A DNA stretch of 64,000 bases from Thermoplasmatales archaeon (GCA_026127925.1 JAJSLM010000001.1:186001-250000), one strand, 5' to 3'; positions 35,795-45,891 are shown, counted from the first letter of the stretch. Translations and numbers: made by a program. The notes: a model not told the origin generated them from the sequence alone.

Positions 35795-35809
35795 AACAAT
35801 GCTACATAA

Positions 35810-35849
35810 TTTATATCATTTTATCAACAAATTTTAATTACTAAGTAAT
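35810..35849 (+). promoter_or_regulatory. Promoter and candidate autoregulatory operator of Fur-family gene
   Basis: TATA-like TTTATAT at 35810-35816. The perfect 6-1-6 palindrome ATTACT-A-AGTAAT at 35837-35849 spans the predicted transcription start (about 25 bp downstream of TATA) and ends 14 bp before the TTG start. That is the place a Fur-type repressor would occupy to control its own gene. The palindrome is directly visible; its use as an operator is inference. Confidence 0.42.
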
Positions 35850-35863
35850 ACTATTGATAGCTA

Positions 35864-36289
35864 TTGAACTATTACGTGACAGCACTTAGAAATGCCAGAT
35901 TCAAAATAACGCCGCAAAGACTCGCAGTTGTAGACTTTGTTAGCAGAAATACTCCAGGACATTTCACGGCTGAACAGGTCTTTAGAAATGCAAAAGAGAA
36001 TGAGCCCACAATTACCCTTGCCACTACTTATAATGCCCTTTATGCACTGGAAAAATCGGGCGCTTTGAAATCCTTCGAATCCAAAAATACAACCTGGTTT
36101 GAGTCAAGGGTAAAATTTCACGCTAATTTTATATGCAATGGCTGCGGCAAAATTTATGACATCGATCTGGATGAAAAAAAATTGATGAGTTTGATAAACA
36201 CAGATGGCTTTGAGGTCGAAGACATGGATCTAATCATTAGGGGAATATGTCCTGATTGTGTGGCAAAGAGACCTAAAAGTAAAGCCTAG
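35864..36289 (+). CDS. Fur-family metal- or peroxide-responsive transcriptional regulator
   Basis: 141 residues, from a TTG start. The winged-helix DNA-binding domain (FKITPQRLAVVDFVSRN, HFTAEQVFRNA, ITLATTYNALYALEKSGAL) is classic Fur. The regulatory metal site includes KFHANFICNGCGKIYDID, and the structural zinc site uses CNGC plus CPDC near the end. Fur, PerR and Zur subtypes cannot be separated by sight. A palindrome spans its promoter (35837-35849). Confidence 0.92.
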   Translation: MNYYVTALRNARFKITPQRLAVVDFVSRNTPGHFTAEQVFRNAKENEPTITLATTYNALYALEKSGALKSFESKNTTWFESRVKFHANFICNGCGKIYDIDLDEKKLMSLINTDGFEVEDMDLIIRGICPDCVAKRPKSKA

Positions 36290-36310
36290 AGAAACGGGAT
36301 CTTTTTCATT

Positions 36311-37351
36311 TCACTCAAGATACATTTTTTCCATTACTTCTATAGCATCTCTATTTTCTTTTACGTCGTGAACTCTCAAATAATCCACATGATTTTGAGC
36401 GAGATATATTGAGGTAGCTATAGTTCCAGGTAGCCTTCCCGTTACATCCTCACCAGTTATCTTCCCCAGGAATCCTTTTCGCGAAGTTCCCACCAATAGG
36501 TCTGGTCCGAATTCAAAGGACTTTATATCATGAAGAATACTCAAATTTCCATTGATATCTTTTCCAAAACCTATACCTGGGTCCACTATTATGTCATCAG
36601 TAGAAATACCTGCTTCAAGCAGGTTTCGTGCTTGCTTATACAGGAATGAAATCACTTCTGGAACGATATCTGAATAAACAGTTTGATCTTGCATGTTTTC
36701 CGGAATCCCCCTCATGTGCATTACTATGCATTTTATTCTGTTCTCCAGCGCCACTTGCACCATGTCATTGTTTGTAAATCCCGAAATGTCGTTGAGAAAC
36801 GAAATATACTGTGCGAATTTCCTTGCAGTTTCTGGATGTCGTGTATCCAGTGAGAGAGGTACGTTTGAAGTCGTAGAAATATATTCAATATACGGGCGAA
36901 GACGTGATATTTCACTTTCAGAAGAAATTTCTTTGCTTCCTGGTCTCGTGCTTTCGCCTCCCACATCAATTACGTCTGGTTTTAAATCTATCAGCCGGTC
37001 AAGGTCGCGTATGTCCGAAATCCTCGATGCCGGAAAAAATGAATCCGGAGTGGCGTTAACAATGCCCATAATCTTTGGTTTCTTGAATGAGATCTTTTTC
37101 CACCGATTTATCTTACTGACGGATCTTAGCAGAAAAGGAAAATTCTTAAGCGTTTCCGTGGTTGTTTCTTCAGGTAGATATGAAATATCAAGCAAGCAAT
37201 GATTCATTGAAATCCCTTCAATTATTACAGGTTCCAATTTTTTAATTTTTTTGGTCCCTAATTCTTTTATGTAAAAAGCCTCAAACATCGTAGAGTTCGA
37301 TGCATTATTAGAATATCTAGTTCTTGCTGGAAAGGCAAAATTCTCTAACAT
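36311..37351 (-). CDS. folP: Dihydropteroate synthase-like protein with N-terminal extension
   Basis: 346 residues. From residue ~93 the TIM-barrel DHPS motifs are complete: KIMGIVNATPDSFF, DVIDVGGESTRPGS, LSLDTRHP, FLNDISGF, DDIIVDPGIGFGK and LLVGTSRKGFLG, ending with RVHDV. The first ~92 residues form an unrecognised domain (LGTKKIKKLEPVIIEG, SMNHCLLDISYLPEE). DHPS makes the pterin-aminobenzoate bond of folate; archaeal members may serve modified folates instead. No other folate genes adjoin. Symbol provisional. Confidence 0.88.
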   Translation of the reverse strand: MLENFAFPARTRYSNNASNSTMFEAFYIKELGTKKIKKLEPVIIEGISMNHCLLDISYLPEETTTETLKNFPFLLRSVSKINRWKKISFKKPKIMGIVNATPDSFFPASRISDIRDLDRLIDLKPDVIDVGGESTRPGSKEISSESEISRLRPYIEYISTTSNVPLSLDTRHPETARKFAQYISFLNDISGFTNNDMVQVALENRIKCIVMHMRGIPENMQDQTVYSDIVPEVISFLYKQARNLLEAGISTDDIIVDPGIGFGKDINGNLSILHDIKSFEFGPDLLVGTSRKGFLGKITGEDVTGRLPGTIATSIYLAQNHVDYLRVHDVKENRDAIEVMEKMYLE

Positions 37352-37503
37352 ATCTATCTGTTCTCATTTTCTTAAATACCAGAAGCATTATTGTATTTTC
37401 TTCTTACTAAGCTAACAGCGAGTCAAATAATTATGTTTCTCCGATATTGTTTATCTGGTAAACCTTATTATTGAATTTGTGATATACTAAGGAGGTTAAA
37501 AAT

Positions 37504-37941
37504 ATGCATTTTGATGGAACGTTTGAGGTAAAGGCACCTAGAGAAAAGTTATACAATCTTTTGATGGACCCGAACCAGGTTTCTTCCTGTATGCCAGGAT
37601 TCAAGGGAATTGATGTAACTTCACCTGAAGATTATACAATTGCTCTGAAAGTGGGGGTTGCATTCATAAAGACTGAAGTAAAGATGCACATGCTGGTAAA
37701 AGAGGCACAGTCACCTTCACACGCTAAGTTAGTTGGTAACGGTGTTAGCTCAAGCGGCAATCTTGATATGGAAGTCATAGCAGATTTGACTGAAGAAAAT
37801 GGTCAGACAACCATGAAGTGGGCGGCCGACGCAAATGTAAGTGGGAAGTTGGCATCGATGGGACAACGTATGATAACCGGCCAGGCTGAAAAGATCATCA
37901 AGAATATGTTTGATTGCCTCAAGGCAAAGGTTGTTCAATAA
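37504..37941 (+). CDS. CoxG/SRPBCC-family protein
   Basis: 145 residues. Family signatures FEVKAPREKLYNLLMDPNQVSSCMPG (N-terminal, partial), then a central strand set and WAADANVSGKLASMGQRMI, typical of carbon monoxide dehydrogenase subunit G (CoxG) proteins with the helix-grip lipid-binding fold. CoxG helps membrane placement or maturation of molybdenum hydroxylases. No coxMSL genes are beside it. A strong GGAGGT ribosome site lies at 37491-37496. Confidence 0.9.
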   Translation: MHFDGTFEVKAPREKLYNLLMDPNQVSSCMPGFKGIDVTSPEDYTIALKVGVAFIKTEVKMHMLVKEAQSPSHAKLVGNGVSSSGNLDMEVIADLTEENGQTTMKWAADANVSGKLASMGQRMITGQAEKIIKNMFDCLKAKVVQ

Positions 37942-37976
37942 GATCGCTACAAGAAGATCGATGCACAATTCTTTCA

Positions 37977-38876
<900 letters not shown>

Positions 38877-38985
38877 TCACATTTGCTTGAATCTTCTGGT
38901 ATGCAATCAGGTATGCTGCATCAATATCGGAACTATCATTGCCCCATCCTTCGTTTCCTGTGTGATTAATCAATGTCATAAAAGC

Positions 38986-40401
38986 TTATTCGCCTTCAAC
39001 TGCAGTAGTATTGTTTTGCAAAGTAAACGAATAACTCTTCCGCCTCAGAATTGAGATGATTATTCCGACAACAACCCATACAGCGAATACGATAGACCCT
39101 ATAATTACTGCCTCATCGATTGATATAAAAGTCCCATAAAAGATGAATCCTAGGATCCCTATTGCCACTACTGGTAAAGCGACATTTAAAGCCCCGAATT
39201 TTTTCGTAGCTCTTTTGTTTAGAACCGGAAGTGAAGCGTTGGCAATCGCATGTACTAGCAGAGGTGCAAGTGTAGCCACAACCCCTGCCATCAACCATGC
39301 ATTGAAGCCAGTTATAGTTAAAGTTCCTACAATTGATACTCCTGCAGCAGCAATTCCTATTACCGCTGCGGAGATATGAGGTGTTTGGTGTTTGTCGTGA
39401 ATCCTTGAGAGAAACGTAGGAAACACCTTGTCTCTACTCAGTGTCATAGAGATTCTTGAAGAACTGTTGAAGAAAACAACCAGATCGGTCAGAATGCTGT
39501 TCACATAAAAAATTGTTAGAATAATAGCCCCTATCATACCGAGATCATTCTTAGTAAGAATTACGCCTGGAACTAGGTTGGAAGCATATGTAGACATATT
39601 CAAGGGCCCCCAACCAACGGTGAAAGCATAAGCTGCGAAAATGAAGAAAAGTCCAAGTATAACTGAAGAAAGAAGGATCATATCACCTACCATTTTCTTA
39701 GCATTTTTGGCTTCTTCTCCCAAAGGTGTCATCGCACCAAACCCTGAAAAAGCAGTATACATGAAAAGCACACCAAGCATAACACCGCTTAGGCCACCAG
39801 AGGCAAACTTTGGCGTGAAAACTTCAACAGTGTTGATAGATGGCTTCGATAGTACTATGAAAAGTCCTATAACAACTACTATGATTATTTCTAGTGTGCC
39901 CATGACCATTGCATACCTAAGGGATTGTTTAATGCCGATGACAGAGACGAAGTAGCCAAAAAGCAACGAGATCAGTAATAAAGGCACCCAGGAATATGGT
40001 GGAAGATTTATCCCGAAAATTTCAGAGAGTAACGCCGGTAGAAAAACTGAGATGCTCATGGCTATAAAAGCCATTGCGAAAATCTGATAAAGTATGTACA
40101 TCCATCCAGTAAACGCCCCAGTAACAGGACCAAAGGCATGTTTGCTGTAATCATAGTATCCTCCAGAACCTGCAACTCTCTTAGAAACCCTCGTGATAAT
40201 GTATGCGTTCAATAATACAACAAAAAATGCAATCAGTGCAGCGAGAGGCAATGCACCAAGTGAATATTGTGCAGCCCCTGTCATGGTTGCTACAGCTGCA
40301 CCAGCCGGTGCAGATCCGGCAACTCCTTGAAAAAGTATTTCTCTTCTATTTAACACGTTTTTTCTTAGCTCATTGCTAGACATTCTCATACATATAGACA
40401 T
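38986..40401 (-). CDS. APC-superfamily amino acid permease
   Basis: 471 residues with about twelve membrane helices. Helix 1 carries GVAGSAPAGAAVATM (the unwound substrate helix of APC transporters), and SGGYYDYSKHAFGP follows helix 2, as in amino-acid/polyamine permeases. Start uncertain: ATGs at 40401, 40389 and 40383 are in frame; the last (MSSNELRKN) is plausible. Next to peptidase F1 and an M20 amidohydrolase, so uptake of amino acids or peptides' products fits. Substrate unknown. Confidence 0.9.
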   Translation of the reverse strand: MSICMRMSSNELRKNVLNRREILFQGVAGSAPAGAAVATMTGAAQYSLGALPLAALIAFFVVLLNAYIITRVSKRVAGSGGYYDYSKHAFGPVTGAFTGWMYILYQIFAMAFIAMSISVFLPALLSEIFGINLPPYSWVPLLLISLLFGYFVSVIGIKQSLRYAMVMGTLEIIIVVVIGLFIVLSKPSINTVEVFTPKFASGGLSGVMLGVLFMYTAFSGFGAMTPLGEEAKNAKKMVGDMILLSSVILGLFFIFAAYAFTVGWGPLNMSTYASNLVPGVILTKNDLGMIGAIILTIFYVNSILTDLVVFFNSSSRISMTLSRDKVFPTFLSRIHDKHQTPHISAAVIGIAAAGVSIVGTLTITGFNAWLMAGVVATLAPLLVHAIANASLPVLNKRATKKFGALNVALPVVAIGILGFIFYGTFISIDEAVIIGSIVFAVWVVVGIIISILRRKSYSFTLQNNTTAVEGE

Positions 40402-40545
40402 TTGTTATTTAATGATTTGTGTGGAGAACCTGACAGTTTGGATCGGCTATTATGATGGAGAATTAATAACTTGAATTTTTCAAACATCCATTAATTAAGC
40501 GTTAGTTTCAAGCATTAATATTCATTATTGCTATATTGTGCGGTC

Positions 40546-41172
40546 ATGGAATCAACACGTAGGTCTCTTGAGAACCTATGCGCAGTTATCTTGTGTTCAG
40601 GAATCTCAAAGAGATTCGGTAGCAACAAACTTGTTGCAGATCTTCACGGGAGACCTGTGGTATGGTATGTGCTCAGCAATGTTCGCAAATCTGGAATCGA
40701 CAGTGTATATATTGTTGCAAATAGCAAAAACTACGGGATTCTTGAAAGCCATCTACCTAAAGAAAATTATATCATCAATAGAAACTACAAGGATGGGTTA
40801 TCCTCCTCTATCGTCTGCGCTGTAGATGCTCTAAAAGATAAATTCAATAGAATTTTAATAATGAATGGGGATCAGCCTTTTTTTAAATCGTCTTTGATTA
40901 AAAACTTGGTTTCTATCCAGGATAACAATCCAAGAAATATAGCGTCTGCTTCCTTCAAAAGATATCCTCGAAATCCTGCCATATTTCCCAACGAATTTTA
41001 TGATCAATTGCTTCTTTTGAAAGGCGACGCCGGTGCTAGACAAATAATAGTCAAGAACATGGAAAAAGTCTCCCTCCTCGAGATTGCTGATGAGATGTAC
41101 TTATTTGATATCGATACACAATATGATTACGAGAAAGCACAGTCGCTATTCATGGAATATGCGGAGCATTAA
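40546..41172 (+). CDS. MocA-like molybdenum cofactor nucleotidyltransferase
   Basis: 208 residues from ATG 40546 (an in-frame TTG lies at 40528). The N-terminal nucleotide-binding signature CAVILCSGISKRFGSNKL (the family has LAAGxSxRMGxxK; here Cys-Ser replaces Ala-Ala), NRILIMNGDQP for the metal-binding Asp, KGDAGARQII and the final DIDTQYDYEKA are those of MocA/MobA-like enzymes that make the cytosine-dinucleotide form of molybdopterin. A hydroxylase partner is not in the window. Confidence 0.83.
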   Translation: MESTRRSLENLCAVILCSGISKRFGSNKLVADLHGRPVVWYVLSNVRKSGIDSVYIVANSKNYGILESHLPKENYIINRNYKDGLSSSIVCAVDALKDKFNRILIMNGDQPFFKSSLIKNLVSIQDNNPRNIASASFKRYPRNPAIFPNEFYDQLLLLKGDAGARQIIVKNMEKVSLLEIADEMYLFDIDTQYDYEKAQSLFMEYAEH

Positions 41173-41259
41173 TGTTTGGCGGTAAATATCTCCTTATCTT
41201 TCTATGTTTTTGTGGTAATCGATGAAAAACTCTTTTAGATATAAAATATATATCTCCTG

Positions 41260-42426
41260 ATGGCAGGAGAAGTTGTTAATGAAGAGACCCAAAGATATAT
41301 CGTATCAATGCGAAGATTTTTTCACGAGAATCCGGAATTGAGCTTCAAGGAAGATAAAACACTCGAAAGAATTAAGAATGAGCTTCAAACCATTGGATTA
41401 CAGGTTCACGAGATAAAAGAAGGAGGGCTGTATTCGGACATAGTCGGCGAGAAACCCGGAAAGACAGTGGCCGTCAGAGCTGATGTTGACGCACTCCCTG
41501 TCACAGAGGAAACTGATGTACCTTTCAAATCCAAGAATAAAGGGGTAATGCATGCCTGTGGTCACGATGCACACATGGCTATGCTTTTGGGCCTTGCAAA
41601 AGTTGCTGTTGCTAGAAAAGCGGAACAGCATGGAACTATAAGACTCTTGTTTCAAAGAGCAGAAGAACGTCCTCCGGGAGGGGCAGTCCATCTCATTAAT
41701 GGTGGAGCGCTAGATGGTGTTGATTATGTTATCGGCCAGCACGTATTCACAAGATTCGAAAGTGGAAAAGCTGCCTTCTTTTACAGGGAGGCAATGGCAA
41801 ATGCAGACGAATTCACAATTAGAATTCATGGTAAAGGCGGACACGGTTCTGCACCCGATGAAGCAATCGATGCACTGATGGTTGCATCGGAGTATGTCAC
41901 AACGGCTCAGACAATAGTGTCTCGACTTGTAAGTCCAAAGAGACCCACAGTTGTGACTTTCGGTACTTTTCAGGCTGGTTACAGGTATAATATCATAGCG
42001 GCACATGCAGAATTGACTGGAACAGTCAGAACGTTTGATGACGAAACAAGAAATATAATCAAAGTTAATCTTAAGAAATTACTCTCTCATCTCTGTGAGG
42101 CGTATGGAGCAACATACGAATTTGATTACCAGGAAGGTTATCCTGCGGTAGTAGACAATGAAAAAGTAACCCGAATCGTAGAACAGGTGGCTTCGGAAAT
42201 ACTTGGCCCAGAAAATATTTTGCATCCAGATCCTGACATGGGTGGAGAAGATTTTGCGTATTATCTTCAAAAAGTACCTGGGACGTTCTATTTTCTTGGA
42301 GTAGGAAACAAAATGAAGGGAATTGACAGCCCTCAACATAGTCCAACGTATAATGTTGACGAGGATGCGCTCCCCAATGGGACGGAAATACTTTATAAGT
42401 CAGCAATAACCCTATCAAAAAGCTGA
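41260..42426 (+). CDS. M20-family amidohydrolase/carboxypeptidase
   Basis: 388 residues. Metal-binding motifs HACGHDAHMAMLLG, the catalytic-base region FQRAEERPPGGAVHLI, GQHVF, GKGGHGSAP and GGEDFAYYL match the aminoacylase/N-acyl amino acid hydrolase branch of M20. FHENPELSFKEDKT at the start is also characteristic. Cleaves an N-acyl or N-terminal amide bond of amino acids; exact substrate unknown. Consistent with the peptide-use genes nearby. Confidence 0.92.
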   Translation: MAGEVVNEETQRYIVSMRRFFHENPELSFKEDKTLERIKNELQTIGLQVHEIKEGGLYSDIVGEKPGKTVAVRADVDALPVTEETDVPFKSKNKGVMHACGHDAHMAMLLGLAKVAVARKAEQHGTIRLLFQRAEERPPGGAVHLINGGALDGVDYVIGQHVFTRFESGKAAFFYREAMANADEFTIRIHGKGGHGSAPDEAIDALMVASEYVTTAQTIVSRLVSPKRPTVVTFGTFQAGYRYNIIAAHAELTGTVRTFDDETRNIIKVNLKKLLSHLCEAYGATYEFDYQEGYPAVVDNEKVTRIVEQVASEILGPENILHPDPDMGGEDFAYYLQKVPGTFYFLGVGNKMKGIDSPQHSPTYNVDEDALPNGTEILYKSAITLSKS

Positions 42427-42615
42427 TCCAAGAGTCTTAGAGAGCTATAAGATAATGTCAAACCTTGACCACTATTTGATGCGGCAGACCAGATTTGAAT
42501 AGCAAAAAGAACACTGTTGGTCATATTATGTATGACGGAAAATTTGGTATGAACACCGAAGAATAAGATGATGGTCTCAGGGACTAGCAAACAATAATAT
42601 TAAACAAATGATCTG

Positions 42616-42627
42616 TCCCTTAAGGGA
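42616..42627. promoter_or_regulatory. 12-bp perfect palindrome upstream of MFS gene
   Basis: TCCCTTAAGGGA, a perfect 12-base palindrome, ends 14 bp before the GTG start at 42642. A TATA-like AATATTAAAC near 42596-42605 would place transcription start inside it, so it is a candidate repressor operator for the transporter gene. Confidence 0.4.
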
Positions 42628-42641
42628 GTAGTATAGATAAC

Positions 42642-43832
42642 GTGGAGTTAGCAAATAATAAGGATTTTTATTTTTATGTTTCGATGCGAGGCCTTACGGC
42701 TGTTCCGGCATCAGCGTTCATAATTTACATTCTTTGGGTTAGTTTGGAAATAACAAAATCTTCAATAATCTCTGGTATTATCGATTCAATCTCCATAATA
42801 CCTTTCTTTGGCGCCCCTATATTTGGGACTTTACTGGATACATCCAGAAAGAAGAAACTAATTGGTTTTACAGGGCTATGTTTGGCTATTATAAGTATTC
42901 TAATAGTTCCATATTCTTATGTATTTTCAACTTTAATAGCAAAAGTATCCTTATTGATTTTAGCGACATTATTGTTTAGTAGTTCCCGCGAGATACTGGG
43001 CAGTCTATACAACGTCCTATCGAAGTCCATTCTAAAAAAGTCGCAGTATAGATCTGGCGTATCCTTAGAGAATACGGTGGCTAATGCAAGTCGTTTAATA
43101 GGACAGGCTTTTCTGGGAATAACGTTGGTATATTCATTGTACCTCACGACTACATTTTTGGCCATATTTGAAATAGCAGCAATAATCTTCCTCATTCTTA
43201 TACCTTCCAAAACCCAGCAAAATAAAGGGAATCCGCAATTAAAATTCATTACGGAAATAAAAAAAGGTTATGATTTCGTCAAAAAGAGTAAAGTTGTCAA
43301 GGGAATTATATTGACAAGTGTACTTTCTAATCTATTCGCTGGTATGCTTGATCTTATAATTGTATATTTGGTAGAGATTAAACTATCTCTATCCGCTCTT
43401 TTTCTAAGCGGAGTTTTGGTTTCCTTATTATCGGGAACTATTATCGGCACTCTAATCTCGAAAAAATTTAATCAAAACGGTTTCAAAATAATGGGAGGTG
43501 GGTTGGTTTTGGCCGGTATCGATATACTTTTTGTCGACTTTACTGTATCATATCTTTATCTCATAATCATTTTCATCATATTCGGGGTTATTTCAGGATT
43601 CATAGAAAATGCAGGATCAAATTTGATGCTTAATGAAGTGGATCTCGAAGTATTTTCTAGAGCGAGTGGTTTTGTTTCTGCCTCAAGCTCTGGTGCAATT
43701 TTTCTCTCTTCTATCATAGCAGGTTACGTGATATTTTATCTCCGCTATTCCTCTGCCATTCTGATGATTTTTTTGGGGCTTATTGTCGTAGGAACTTTAA
43801 CATTTCGTTTTAGCAGATTTATTAAAGGTTGA
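42642..43832 (+). CDS. MFS transporter
   Basis: 396 residues, about twelve membrane helices, with a charged central loop (SKTQQNKGNPQLKFITEIKK near residue 188). The loop LLDTSRKKKL after helix 2 corresponds to the MFS motif-A region. From a GTG start. Base composition looks more AT-rich than its neighbours, and it stands alone in an accessory stretch, which would fit recent acquisition. Substrate unknown; a drug or metabolite exporter is possible. Confidence 0.85.
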   Translation: MELANNKDFYFYVSMRGLTAVPASAFIIYILWVSLEITKSSIISGIIDSISIIPFFGAPIFGTLLDTSRKKKLIGFTGLCLAIISILIVPYSYVFSTLIAKVSLLILATLLFSSSREILGSLYNVLSKSILKKSQYRSGVSLENTVANASRLIGQAFLGITLVYSLYLTTTFLAIFEIAAIIFLILIPSKTQQNKGNPQLKFITEIKKGYDFVKKSKVVKGIILTSVLSNLFAGMLDLIIVYLVEIKLSLSALFLSGVLVSLLSGTIIGTLISKKFNQNGFKIMGGGLVLAGIDILFVDFTVSYLYLIIIFIIFGVISGFIENAGSNLMLNEVDLEVFSRASGFVSASSSGAIFLSSIIAGYVIFYLRYSSAILMIFLGLIVVGTLTFRFSRFIKG

Positions 43833-44073
43833 TTCAAAATATCTCTATCTTCCTTTCACCTCATTGTTAACGTAGTATGACATACGCCTGAAAGCTTCAA
43901 AGGATAGAAAGCAACTAGGTTTACTGTGAGAGAAACTATGTGTTGAATGGATTGGGAAAGTGAAGAATGACTATATTACATGACTCAGGGTAGGCTTTTA
44001 AGGCCGTTCGCTTCCATATCTCTAGTTTCTGTGTAAATTGAAAATAATACCACTACTGCAGATATACGAAAAA

Positions 44074-44532
44074 TTAATGGGAATTTGGTAAAAATGTAAT
44101 GTTTTGAACAATTGTAACGGTATCATCGCTGGACTTTGTGGTAAATAAGAATGTATAGTGTCCCGCCGAGATACTAAGATCTAAGGATTCTCCATGAGAA
44201 TAAGTGGCATTTTTATCAAGATTAGCTTGTTCTGACTTGTTGTAGCCAACCCATATTACCAAAGCAGTTAGTTTTGTTGAGTTCCAAGAACCAACGATGG
44301 TTCCTGAAACGTTACTATTATATGACGAACCAGTACCAATCGACCATCCGTTTGCTGCTGATAAGTTATATTGAGTCCCTTTTAATGCGATTATATTTGA
44401 TGGAATTTTCTTTGGTTGATTAAGGTCAGAATAATAAATGTTGACAGCAAAGTATGCACTGACCACGACCAAAGCAATGGCAACTGCAACTATAATCTTT
44501 TCAAATTCTTTCACAGAATTGCCCCCCTTCAT
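44074..44532 (-). CDS. Membrane-anchored exported protein, unknown function
   Basis: 152 residues. A single hydrophobic segment near residues 13-31 (IIVAVAIALVVVSAYFAV) follows a short charged N-terminus, and the rest is Ser/Thr/Asn-rich and probably outside the cell, with several possible N-glycosylation sites (NLS, NVS, NST, NKS, NAT, NIT). No known domain. Codon-level composition is AT-rich like the surrounding accessory region. Confidence 0.68.
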   Translation of the reverse strand: MKGGNSVKEFEKIIVAVAIALVVVSAYFAVNIYYSDLNQPKKIPSNIIALKGTQYNLSAANGWSIGTGSSYNSNVSGTIVGSWNSTKLTALVIWVGYNKSEQANLDKNATYSHGESLDLSISAGHYTFLFTTKSSDDTVTIVQNITFLPNSH

Positions 44533-44907
44533 ACATCCACAGAATTTGAGTATGTGTCAATGTTAATATTAGACGTAACAGTTAAGATAACAACACCTAC
44601 AATTTTAATTTTTTCGTTAATAGAAGTGGAATGCATATATGAATATTGTAGCGTGCATAACTACATAACTCACACACTTCCAAAACTAAGTTCATGCAAC
44701 CTGATTTAGCGTGCCATTTTGAACGTATTAATCGTTGTATTCTTTTTCGTTCTATTCAATCTCTTTAGATTAACGGGCAGTTAGGTTGACTCATTGCGGG
44801 CTGTATCTAAATTTTGTAGCAATTGATCTAATAACACATCGCGTCTTTATGCAGATAAAAATTCAGGAGTTTGGGTCGATGAAGCCAAACTCGATAGTAA
44901 AAAAAAT
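44533..44907. other. Intergenic region, 375 bp
   Basis: AT-rich spacer between the exported-protein gene and yceI. I see no convincing ORF, tRNA or repeat; an ORF spanning 44786-45061 on the plus strand runs antisense into yceI and is rejected. The promoter of the exported-protein gene should lie near 44560-44620. Confidence 0.4.
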
Positions 44908-45453
44908 CTATGGTTTAGAAAAAGCTTCTAGCGAAATATCAAGATTCACTATATCAGAGAGGATAGCTCCTCCCCCTTCCATTAGTTTGTTCCACTTGAG
45001 GCCAAAATCCTTCCTGTTAAGTTGCCCCTTCATTGAGAGTCCGAATCTTTCATTACCATAAGGATCAATAATTTTGCCTCCATAGTCGCCGGTCAACTCT
45101 ATGCGTTTCTGAATCCCATGTATTCCTAGAACCCCTGAAACCTTCAAGTTTTCTCCAGAAACTTCAACTTTCTCTGTTTTGAATGTGATGAATGGAAATT
45201 TATCATCCCCGAGGAGTGTCTTATCTGTTCTAAGATCGTTATCTCTCATCTCATTATCCGTGTCTATGCTCTTCCAGTCTATACTTACATCAGCTTTCAG
45301 TGTCTCGGGATGTGTGGGGTCGCCGGTGATCTTCGCAGTATAGTTCTTGAATTTACCTCGTACCGTGCTGATCATCATGTGCCTTATAGAGAATCCTAAG
45401 TTGCTGTGCACTGTATCTACTGTCCATTCCTTTTCTACAATATTTTGTGCCAT
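44908..45453 (-). CDS. YceI-family protein
   Basis: 181 residues from ATG 45453 (a GTG at 45465 is the longer alternative). Motifs WTVDTVHSNLGFSIRHMMIS, VRGKFKNYTAKI, the NEMRDNDLRTDKTLLGDDKF stretch and VSGVLGIHGIQKRIELT are those of the YceI lipocalin-like fold, which binds isoprenoid-type lipids. There is no signal peptide, so it appears cytosolic. Divergent from an HxlR-family regulator across a 63-bp spacer that contains repeats, suggesting that HxlR controls it. Confidence 0.93.
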   Translation of the reverse strand: MAQNIVEKEWTVDTVHSNLGFSIRHMMISTVRGKFKNYTAKITGDPTHPETLKADVSIDWKSIDTDNEMRDNDLRTDKTLLGDDKFPFITFKTEKVEVSGENLKVSGVLGIHGIQKRIELTGDYGGKIIDPYGNERFGLSMKGQLNRKDFGLKWNKLMEGGGAILSDIVNLDISLEAFSKP

Positions 45454-45478
45454 TGTTTTTCCCACTCAGGTATAATAA

Positions 45479-45509
45479 TTACAGTTAAATACCTAAGGTA
45501 ACTTACAGT
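45479..45509. promoter_or_regulatory. Divergent yceI/hxlR control region with repeats
   Basis: Contains two direct TTACAGT copies (45479-45485 and 45503-45509, 24 bp apart) flanking a 5-1-5 palindrome TACCT-A-AGGTA (45490-45500). TTAAATA at 45485-45491 would serve as TATA box for hxlR, whose ATG is at 45517. The layout suits HxlR-type control of both genes. Confidence 0.45.
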
Positions 45510-45516
45510 AAAGTAG

Positions 45517-45891
45517 ATGGCAAGCTATAAACCTGATACTAAGGACATGAATATTAAAGGTAGTACGACAATTTGCCCCATAGTCGAGGCAATAAAGGAA
45601 ATAGGCTCTGAATGGAAACTAATAGTCATAAGATATCTTGATGATGGGCCAAGTGGATTTAATGATCTATTGAGAACAGCAAACGGAATAAATTCAAAAA
45701 CACTTTCGTCCACTCTAAAGAGTCTCGAGGAAAGCGGCATTATAGTACGTAATGTCCAGAGCACGCGGCCATTTCGCGTAAGATATGAGCTCACATCAAA
45801 AGGCAAGGCTCTGAACAAGGCATTAATGGATCTGAAAGAATGGGGACAGGAATGGGTTGTTTCAATTCCTGATAATCAAGTTGCCACTTAG
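45517..45891 (+). CDS. HxlR-family transcriptional regulator
   Basis: 124 residues. CPIVEAIKEIGSEWKLIVIRYL followed by GPSGFNDLLRTANGINSKTLSSTLKSLEESGII and RVRYELTSKGKAL is the HxlR winged-helix pattern, with the N-terminal cysteine (Cys20) that acts as redox sensor in some relatives. Its stop overlaps the stop of the severed pirin tail on the other strand (45888-45890). Probably regulates the divergent yceI and possibly pirin. Confidence 0.92.
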   Translation: MASYKPDTKDMNIKGSTTICPIVEAIKEIGSEWKLIVIRYLDDGPSGFNDLLRTANGINSKTLSSTLKSLEESGIIVRNVQSTRPFRVRYELTSKGKALNKALMDLKEWGQEWVVSIPDNQVAT

